Assembly (NCBI GenBank): GCA_946414975.1
Contig: CAMKQS010000015.1
Coordinates: 1-28,124, forward strand
DNA from: an uncultured Caryophanales bacterium
GTDB lineage: Bacteria > Bacillota_I > Bacilli_A > RF39 > UBA660
Direction of reading: 5' to 3'
DNA length: 28,124 nt
The translations under genes were made by a program, and so were the position numbers. Under the pieces are notes generated by a model. It was not told where the DNA came from, ran no database searches, and saw nothing but the letters and a program-made list of their open reading frames with translations. This document shows, in pieces, positions 23,132-28,124 of this stretch. The stretch's first letter is position 1, and each line of letters opens with the position of its first letter.

Positions 23132-25288
23132 ATGAAACTAAGAATAAAAGTTGAACCAAAGGATATGATGCTTTTTTGTATTTTTGCATTTTTTTGGTTA
23201 ATAGTTGTTCAATTATTTGTTGTTAATATAAATGCATTTGTTGATGCAGAGCCATTTACTTTTAATATTTTTCTCGTTTTTACCGATGGTACAATGTTTA
23301 TTGTGACAATAATTGGTTTCTTAATTGGAATTGCAATAGCACTTTTTAGTGTTAAATCTCACGTTTACGAAATGGGAACTGGTGTTGGACTTGAAGTAGG
23401 TGCTAAAAGAGAGAAAAACTATTCGCGTTGGGCTAAAGAAAAAGAAATGAAGTCGGAATTAAAAAAGGTTGATCCAAAAGCAAAGCACAATGATGCAGCT
23501 GGGATTCCGATTATTATGACTGAAAAAGAAGCTTGGGTAGATGATGGTGGATATCATAATTTAGTTATAGGATCTACTGGTGCCGGAAAAACTCAAACAA
23601 CAGTTTTGCCTATGGTTCAATTATTATGTAAGCATGATGAGTCAATGATTATAACTGACCCTAAAGGTGAAATTTTTGAAGACACATCAGAAATGTTAAA
23701 GGATTTGGGATATAATATAGTACTTTTAAATTTTCGTGATCCTCAACAAGGTAATTCTTGGAATCCAATGAGTTTGCCATATTCTTTTTACAAAAATGGT
23801 AATCAAGATAAAGCAAATGAGTTGCTAGATGACCTTGCTAAAAATATTCTGTATGATGAAACATCTAAGGGACAAGATCCTTTCTGGGAAAATACTTCTG
23901 CAGATTATTTTGCTGGATTATCTTTAGGACTTTTTGAAGATGCTAATGAGGATGAAATAAACTTAAATAGTATAAATTTAATGACTACTGTTGGTGAAGA
24001 AAAAATAGGAAATACAAAATATGTAAATGAGTATTTTAGTTATAAAGATCCAACTAGTCCTGCATATGTTAATGCATCATCAACTATAATGGCACCAAAT
24101 GAAACAAGAGGAAGTATATTATCAGTATTTAAACAGAAAATTAAGTTATTTGCTTCACGTGAAAATTTATCAGAAATGCTTGCTCATAACGATTTTGATA
24201 TGCGTGATGTTGGTAGAAAAAAAACTGCAGTATTTATTGTAATTCAAGATGAAAAGAAAACATATCATGCATTAGTTACTATTTTTCTAAAACAATGCTA
24301 TGAAACATTAATTTCAGTTGCTCAAGAAAGTGGAGGAAAGCTTCCTCATAGAACAAATTTTATCCTTGATGAGTTTGCAAATATGCCACCACTTAAGGAT
24401 GTTACTACAATGGTTACTGCAGCTCGTTCAAGAAATATAAGATTTACATTTATAATTCAGAACTTTGCTCAGTTATATGAAGTATATGGAAAAGAAAATG
24501 GTGAAACAATAAAGGGTAACTGTGGTAATACTATATATTTAATTAGTTCAGAGCTTTCTGCTCTTGAAGAAATTAGCAAAATGTGTGGAGAGGTTAAATC
24601 GAAGGAAAAAGAAAAAACTACATCTACACCTCTTGTTACAGTAAGTGATTTACAGCGTTTAAAACAGTGGGAAACAATTGTTCTAAGAATTCGTATGATG
24701 CCTTTTAAAACTAAACTTACACCTAATTTTAAGATGGATTGGGGAGTTAATTATCCTAAGGCAAAATATCCATTACATGATAAATTACCAGTAAAGGTAT
24801 TTGATTTAAAGGGATTTGTTGAAAAAAAGCGTGAAGAAAAGATTAATAATATGCTTAACGGTGATGGATCGGCTTCTGGTGGTGGAATGCCTTTAGGAGG
24901 ATTTGGTGGAATGCCAGGTGGACTTCCAGGAATGGGTGGAGGTTTTCCAGGTATACCAGGAATGGGTGGATTACCAGGTGGTATTCCAGGCCCTTCAAGT
25001 CAATCGGCCGGTGGAAATTCGTTTAATATTGATGAAATGGTTAAAAGAATTGATGCGAAAATTGCTGAACTAGAAGAAGAAGAAAGACAAGAGAAAGCTA
25101 AGCAAGAAAACGAAGGAAAAGAAGATATTGCTAAAGATGAAACTTCTAGTAAAGATGTATCAGATAGTAAATCTAATGTTGTTGATGCCCAAATTGAGGA
25201 AATTAATGAAAACATAGATAATAATACTCCTTCGAATAGTAATAAAGTTACTGATGATCAATTTTTTGATGATTTCTTTAGTGAGTAA
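23132..25288 (+). CDS. virD4: VirD4/TraG-family T4SS coupling ATPase
   Basis: A 718-residue coupling protein that in T4SSs recruits substrates and pumps them to the channel. It has two membrane helices (about 12-32 and 53-76), Walker A GSTGAGKTQ (G147-Q155), ITDPKGEIFED, Walker B FILDEFANMP (D413-E414), and the AARSRNI and IIQNFAQL segments typical of TraG/VirD4. The C-terminus is unusual: residues about 583-628 are a Gly/Pro/Met repeat region, and the remainder (about 632-718) is acidic and coiled. The Gly-rich segment could be a flexible linker between the motor and a substrate-binding tail. The gene starts 8 bases after the small bitopic pair and is followed after 16 bases by a CHAP protein gene. 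Confidence 0.94.
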   Translation: MKLRIKVEPKDMMLFCIFAFFWLIVVQLFVVNINAFVDAEPFTFNIFLVFTDGTMFIVTIIGFLIGIAIALFSVKSHVYEMGTGVGLEVGAKREKNYSRWAKEKEMKSELKKVDPKAKHNDAAGIPIIMTEKEAWVDDGGYHNLVIGSTGAGKTQTTVLPMVQLLCKHDESMIITDPKGEIFEDTSEMLKDLGYNIVLLNFRDPQQGNSWNPMSLPYSFYKNGNQDKANELLDDLAKNILYDETSKGQDPFWENTSADYFAGLSLGLFEDANEDEINLNSINLMTTVGEEKIGNTKYVNEYFSYKDPTSPAYVNASSTIMAPNETRGSILSVFKQKIKLFASRENLSEMLAHNDFDMRDVGRKKTAVFIVIQDEKKTYHALVTIFLKQCYETLISVAQESGGKLPHRTNFILDEFANMPPLKDVTTMVTAARSRNIRFTFIIQNFAQLYEVYGKENGETIKGNCGNTIYLISSELSALEEISKMCGEVKSKEKEKTTSTPLVTVSDLQRLKQWETIVLRIRMMPFKTKLTPNFKMDWGVNYPKAKYPLHDKLPVKVFDLKGFVEKKREEKINNMLNGDGSASGGGMPLGGFGGMPGGLPGMGGGFPGIPGMGGLPGGIPGPSSQSAGGNSFNIDEMVKRIDAKIAELEEEERQEKAKQENEGKEDIAKDETSSKDVSDSKSNVVDAQIEEINENIDNNTPSNSNKVTDDQFFDDFFSE
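24878..25015 (+). repeat. Gly/Pro/Met-rich coding repeat in virD4
   Basis: Imperfect repeats of GGA-ATG-CCA/GGT-type codons encode a run built from GGMP, GGLPGMGG and PGIPGMGG units (residues about 583-628). Repeats of this kind can change in copy number without frameshift. It is the most glycine-rich segment in the window and stands out from the AT-rich background. Confidence 0.75.
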
Positions 25289-25304
25289 TAGAGGAGAATA
25301 AATT

Positions 25305-26402
25305 ATGAACAATGTAAAATCAGTATCATTAAAGGACCCAATAAAACTTAATATTAAGTCTATAAAGACAAATAATTATCAAAATAAAATTGAACAATTT
25401 AATAATTATGAAGAGATAAATTATTCCGACTTGAATAACGATGGCAAATTAGATAAAAATGATGTTGATGTTTTATCTAAAGCTACTGATGATAATTTTG
25501 TGGGTCCTTTACCACAGTCTTTTGATTTTAATGGAGATAATAAAATTAATAAAGATGATGTAAATCATTTAAATAATTTTATTAATCAACAGAATATAAA
25601 CTATTCGGATTTAAATAATGATGGCAAATTAGATAAAAATGATGTTGATGTTTTATCTAAAGCTATTGATGATAATTTTGTGGGTCCTTTACCACAGTCT
25701 TTTGATTTTAATGGAGACAATAAAATTAATAAGGATGATGTAGATTATTTAAATAATTTTATTAATCAACAAGATCCAAATTACTCCCCAGAAAAAGAAA
25801 GAATAAAAAAGAAAGTAGATAGTATAACATCTTTTGCTAATAGTGAATATGATAAGATAAAAAATAGTGATTTTTCATATGGTGAAGATGAAGGATCGAA
25901 ATTTAGAAAGTGGTTTGATAGTGAGTATGGAACGTGTCTTGAATCAGGAAAACATGATTGGTGTGCAGCTTTTATAACATATCTTATGGCACAAAATGGA
26001 GGAATAGATAAGTATATAAAACCGTCAACCTTTGCTGATAATCTAGTTCGTGATTCTGTAAAAGCTGGTTATGGTACGTGGTATGAGGATTCTTATTACA
26101 ATGAAGATAAAAATTTTAAACCACAACCAGGAGATTTAATATTATTTGATCCTATGATTGCTAATTCATATTATGAGGCTTATCCAGACCACGTTAATGA
26201 TCCTAATAATACTATGCACGATAAGGATATGTATTTAAGTAGTCATATTGGGTATGTTTACGATGTAGATGATGAATATGTTTATACTATAGAAGGTAAT
26301 AAATCTAATCAATTAAAAAAATGTAAATATCCACTTGATTTTAGTGGACCAGGCATTAGTTCTGAACAGAGAATAAATGGTTACTATAGACCAAATTATT
26401 AA
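25305..26402 (+). CDS. CHAP-domain hydrolase with dockerin-type repeats and no signal peptide
   Basis: A 365-residue protein. The start is fixed by GAGGAG about 8 bases before ATG 25305 and by the stop of virD4 just upstream. Nothing resembling a signal peptide is present; the N-terminus (MNNVKSVSLKDPIKLNIKSI) is hydrophilic. Residues 39-158 are two near-identical 60-residue repeats, each with two EF-hand/dockerin calcium loops (DLNNDGKLDKND and DFNGDNKINKDD). Residues about 200-365 are a CHAP domain with C220, H314 and E330, ending NGYYRPNY like the 18842 protein. A wall hydrolase made without a Sec signal directly after virD4 is a good candidate for export through the T4SS, perhaps as an effector against other bacteria or a late-acting channel enzyme. 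No obvious immunity gene follows, which weakens the toxin reading. Confidence 0.88.
   Translation: MNNVKSVSLKDPIKLNIKSIKTNNYQNKIEQFNNYEEINYSDLNNDGKLDKNDVDVLSKATDDNFVGPLPQSFDFNGDNKINKDDVNHLNNFINQQNINYSDLNNDGKLDKNDVDVLSKAIDDNFVGPLPQSFDFNGDNKINKDDVDYLNNFINQQDPNYSPEKERIKKKVDSITSFANSEYDKIKNSDFSYGEDEGSKFRKWFDSEYGTCLESGKHDWCAAFITYLMAQNGGIDKYIKPSTFADNLVRDSVKAGYGTWYEDSYYNEDKNFKPQPGDLILFDPMIANSYYEAYPDHVNDPNNTMHDKDMYLSSHIGYVYDVDDEYVYTIEGNKSNQLKKCKYPLDFSGPGISSEQRINGYYRPNY
25419..25778 (+). repeat. Two 180-bp direct repeats encoding dockerin-type modules
   Basis: Copies at 25419-25598 and 25599-25778 are adjacent and differ at about 14 of 180 bases by eye, mostly silent or near the ends. They encode the duplicated 60-residue calcium-loop modules. 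The high DNA identity points to recent duplication or ongoing gene conversion. Confidence 0.92.
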
Positions 26403-26442
26403 TTAAAAATTATTTAAATTCATAAAATATATTGGTGATAAT

Positions 26443-26727
26443 ATGAATAATATTAGTGTCAATGAATTAAAAAGTATGACCAATATAAATATAATAGATA
26501 TTAGAAGTCGAGAAAAATATAATGATAATCATATCCCTAATTCGATAAATATTCCTTTTAATGAAATTATTTTAAATCTAGATAAATATTTTAATAAGAA
26601 TGAATTATATTATATATATTGTCAAAAAGGAATAATGAGCCAAAAGGCTTGTATTATGCTATCTAATTTAGGATATAATGTAGTTAATATTTCTGGGGGA
26701 TATGAATCATGGGTAATGGCAGAATAG
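26443..26727 (+). CDS. Single-domain rhodanese-like sulfurtransferase
   Basis: A 94-residue cytoplasmic protein with the rhodanese pattern: IIDIRSREKYNDNHIPNSINIPF, then the active-site loop YCQKGIMS with C60, then NVVNISGGYESW. Such proteins carry a persulfide on the active cysteine and move sulfur in tRNA modification, cofactor or detoxification reactions. The gene has a GGTGAT ribosome site and ends inside a terminator hairpin. It lies 40 bases after the CHAP gene with no terminator between them, so it may be transcribed with the cluster, but its function looks unrelated and it probably marks the edge of the system. Confidence 0.9.
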   Translation: MNNISVNELKSMTNINIIDIRSREKYNDNHIPNSINIPFNEIILNLDKYFNKNELYYIYCQKGIMSQKACIMLSNLGYNVVNISGGYESWVMAE

Positions 26728-26742
26728 TTATTCTGCTTTTTT
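26719..26742 (+). terminator. Rho-independent terminator after rhodanese gene
   Basis: GCAGAAT and ATTCTGC form a 7-8 base stem with a small loop, followed by a run of T residues. The stem includes the last codons and stop of the rhodanese gene. It is the first good terminator downstream of the T4SS genes. Confidence 0.85.
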
Positions 26743-26743
26743 C

Positions 26744-26772
26744 TTGCTTAATTTATTTAAATATAATATAAT
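26744..26772 (+). promoter_or_regulatory. Possible promoter for rmuC-rnr
   Basis: TTGCTT (26744-26749) and TATAAT (26767-26772) are 17 bases apart, just after the terminator. Transcription would begin almost at the GGTGAT ribosome site (26779-26784), a tight arrangement that lowers confidence. An overlapping TATAAT lies at 26762-26767. Confidence 0.4.
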
Positions 26773-26787
26773 TATCATGGTGATATA

Positions 26788-27861
26788 ATGGAGTATATAA
26801 TTATTGGTTTATTAATATTAATACTTATCCTAATTGTAGTATTATTAATGAAAAAAAATAGTAATAATGAATTAATTGAGCGATTATCTAAACTAGAATT
26901 AGAAGTAGTAAAAGAAATCCGTGATTTTGAGTCTTCATTTTCTAAAAGTATTAATTCTGATTTTAATTTATTAAATGATAAAATGGAAAATAGAATTAAT
27001 ATGCTTAATGAAAAAGTTAATTCTAGACTAGATGATAATTTTGAAAGAACAAATAAAACATTTACAAATGTATTAGAAAGACTTTCTAAAATAGATGAAG
27101 CACAAAAGAAAATCGATAGTTTGTCAAGTGATATAGTTTCCCTTCAAGGTGTTCTTACCGATAAAAAAACTCGTGGAATTTTTGGTGAAGTAAATTTAGA
27201 ACATATTTTATCTAATATATTTGGAAAAAATAATAAAACAATTTATCAGATACAATACGGATTATCTAATGGAACAATTGCGGATTGCATGCTTTTTGCA
27301 CCAGAACCATTGGGAAAAATTGCGATAGATTCTAAATTTCCTCTTGAAAATTATCAAATAATGGTTGATAAGAATAATAGTCAAACTGTTAGAAATCAGG
27401 CTGAAAAGCAATTTAAAATTGACATGAAAAAACATATTGATGCAATAAGTAGTAAGTATATAATTCCAGGTGAAACTAGTGATCAAGCAATACTTTTTTT
27501 GCCAGCAGAAGCTTTATTTGCAGAAGTAAATGCATATCATCCGGAAATACTTGAATATGCTTATAAAAAAAGAGTTTGGATAACTAGTCCAACGACATTA
27601 ATTAGTACACTTACTACAATTCAAGTAATAATTAAAAATATCGAGAGAGACAAATATGCTAAAGTTATTCATAACGAACTATTAATTCTTGGAACGGAAT
27701 TTAAGCGTTATAAAGAAAGATGGGATAAATTATATCGTAGTATTGAAACGGTTTCAAAGGATGTAAAAGATATACATACAACAACAGATAAGATTACAAA
27801 GAGATTTAATAGTATTAATCAAGTTGAAATTAACGATAAGACTGAATATTTAGAAGGATAG
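26788..27861 (+). CDS. rmuC: RmuC-family protein
   Basis: A 357-residue protein with an N-terminal membrane helix (about 2-22), a coiled-coil region (about 28-125) and an RmuC domain (about 125-325). The domain shows DKKTRGIFGEVNLEHIL, IDSKFPLENYQ, and YIIPGETSDQAILFLPAEALFAEV, all characteristic. RmuC is a predicted nuclease-like protein that limits certain DNA rearrangements; its exact activity is not well defined. The domain is complete and the length is within the normal range. GGTGAT precedes the ATG. It is followed 7 bases later by rnr, a housekeeping arrangement that marks the end of the specialised cluster. Confidence 0.92.
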   Translation: MEYIIIGLLILILILIVVLLMKKNSNNELIERLSKLELEVVKEIRDFESSFSKSINSDFNLLNDKMENRINMLNEKVNSRLDDNFERTNKTFTNVLERLSKIDEAQKKIDSLSSDIVSLQGVLTDKKTRGIFGEVNLEHILSNIFGKNNKTIYQIQYGLSNGTIADCMLFAPEPLGKIAIDSKFPLENYQIMVDKNNSQTVRNQAEKQFKIDMKKHIDAISSKYIIPGETSDQAILFLPAEALFAEVNAYHPEILEYAYKKRVWITSPTTLISTLTTIQVIIKNIERDKYAKVIHNELLILGTEFKRYKERWDKLYRSIETVSKDVKDIHTTTDKITKRFNSINQVEINDKTEYLEG

Positions 27862-27868
27862 TGATTTT

Positions 27869-28124
27869 GTGGAAGAAAGAGTATATGAAATATTAAAAAA
27901 AGAAAATAGAGCTTTAGGAGTATATGAAATTAATGATTTATTAGGATTGAAAACATCTGATGATCTTAAGGAATTACTTGAATGTCTTGAAAATATGATT
28001 GATAATTTGAAAATATATCATACTAATAAAGATAAATATATGTTGTTTGAAAATAGTCATTTAAAAACAGGAAAATTAATTGTTAATAAAAAGGGTTATG
28101 GTTTTGTCGATATAGAAGGAAAAG
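27869..28124 (+). CDS. rnr: Ribonuclease R, 5' part only
   Basis: The gene runs off the end of the window; 85 codons are visible. I place the start at GTG 27869 (VEERVYEIL...), with AAGGA about 10 bases upstream at the end of rmuC. The visible part contains the N-terminal winged-helix region (EINDLLGL...DDLKELLECL) and the first cold-shock-like RNA-binding strand (TGKLIVNKKGYGFVDIEGK), the normal opening of RNase R, a 3'-5' exoribonuclease. The catalytic RNB domain lies outside the window, so completeness cannot be judged. Confidence 0.82.
   Translation, partial: MEERVYEILKKENRALGVYEINDLLGLKTSDDLKELLECLENMIDNLKIYHTNKDKYMLFENSHLKTGKLIVNKKGYGFVDIEGK

Noticed and set aside
1..28124. Mycoplasma-type genetic code (TGA as tryptophan), prompted by the low GC content
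   Set aside because: Several genes end cleanly at TGA and tryptophan is encoded by TGG throughout.

Overview
The window (28,124 bases) is very AT-rich, and every gene I can support reads on the + strand. TGA serves as a stop codon (for example the genes ending at 3382, 7042 and 8178), so the code is the standard bacterial one and not the Mycoplasma code. Strong AGGAGG or GGTGAT ribosome sites, TTGACA/TATAAT promoters, several secreted peptidoglycan hydrolases and the closing rmuC-rnr pair suggest a walled, low-GC Firmicute. An uncultured gut lineage of Bacilli (RF39 or Erysipelotrichales-like) is plausible, but that placement is inference.

About 26 kb (139-26402) looks like one envelope-spanning machine with two halves. 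The first half (139-9586) resembles a Tad/Flp pilus locus: a large secreted dockerin protein, a CpaB/RcpC-like SAF protein, a CpaF/TadA-type ATPase, TadB- and TadC-like platform proteins, four or five short pilin-like proteins sharing an MK(E/D)S-type N-terminus, and a CpaE/TadZ-like protein with a degenerate P-loop. The second half (9595-25288) is a type IV secretion system: four VirB2/TrbC-like two-helix subunits, an unknown membrane-anchored protein, VirB6-like, PrgI (VirB3-like), a VirB4 ATPase split into two overlapping genes, a bitopic protein ending in an SGNH hydrolase, a secreted CHAP enzyme, a lipoprotein, an M23 plus GH24 lysozyme, two small bitopic proteins that may be VirB8-like, and a VirD4 coupling ATPase.

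Immediately after virD4 lies a CHAP hydrolase with two EF-hand/dockerin-type repeats and no signal peptide (25305-26402), a good candidate for a protein secreted by the T4SS. I see no relaxase, integrase, origin of transfer or prepilin peptidase, so this looks like a chromosomal secretion/adhesion apparatus and not a conjugative element. The window ends in ordinary genes: a single-domain rhodanese, rmuC and the 5' end of rnr.

Most genes overlap or lie within 20 bases of the next, which implies operons. Three promoters of near-consensus form (7098-7126, 12028-12056, 12491-12519) precede the first small pilin, the fourth VirB2-like gene and the virB6-like gene, and would allow the subunits to be made in excess. 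Terminators follow the fourth VirB2-like gene and the rhodanese gene. A 302-base gene-poor gap (18540-18841) separates the SGNH gene from the CHAP/lipoprotein/lysozyme group.
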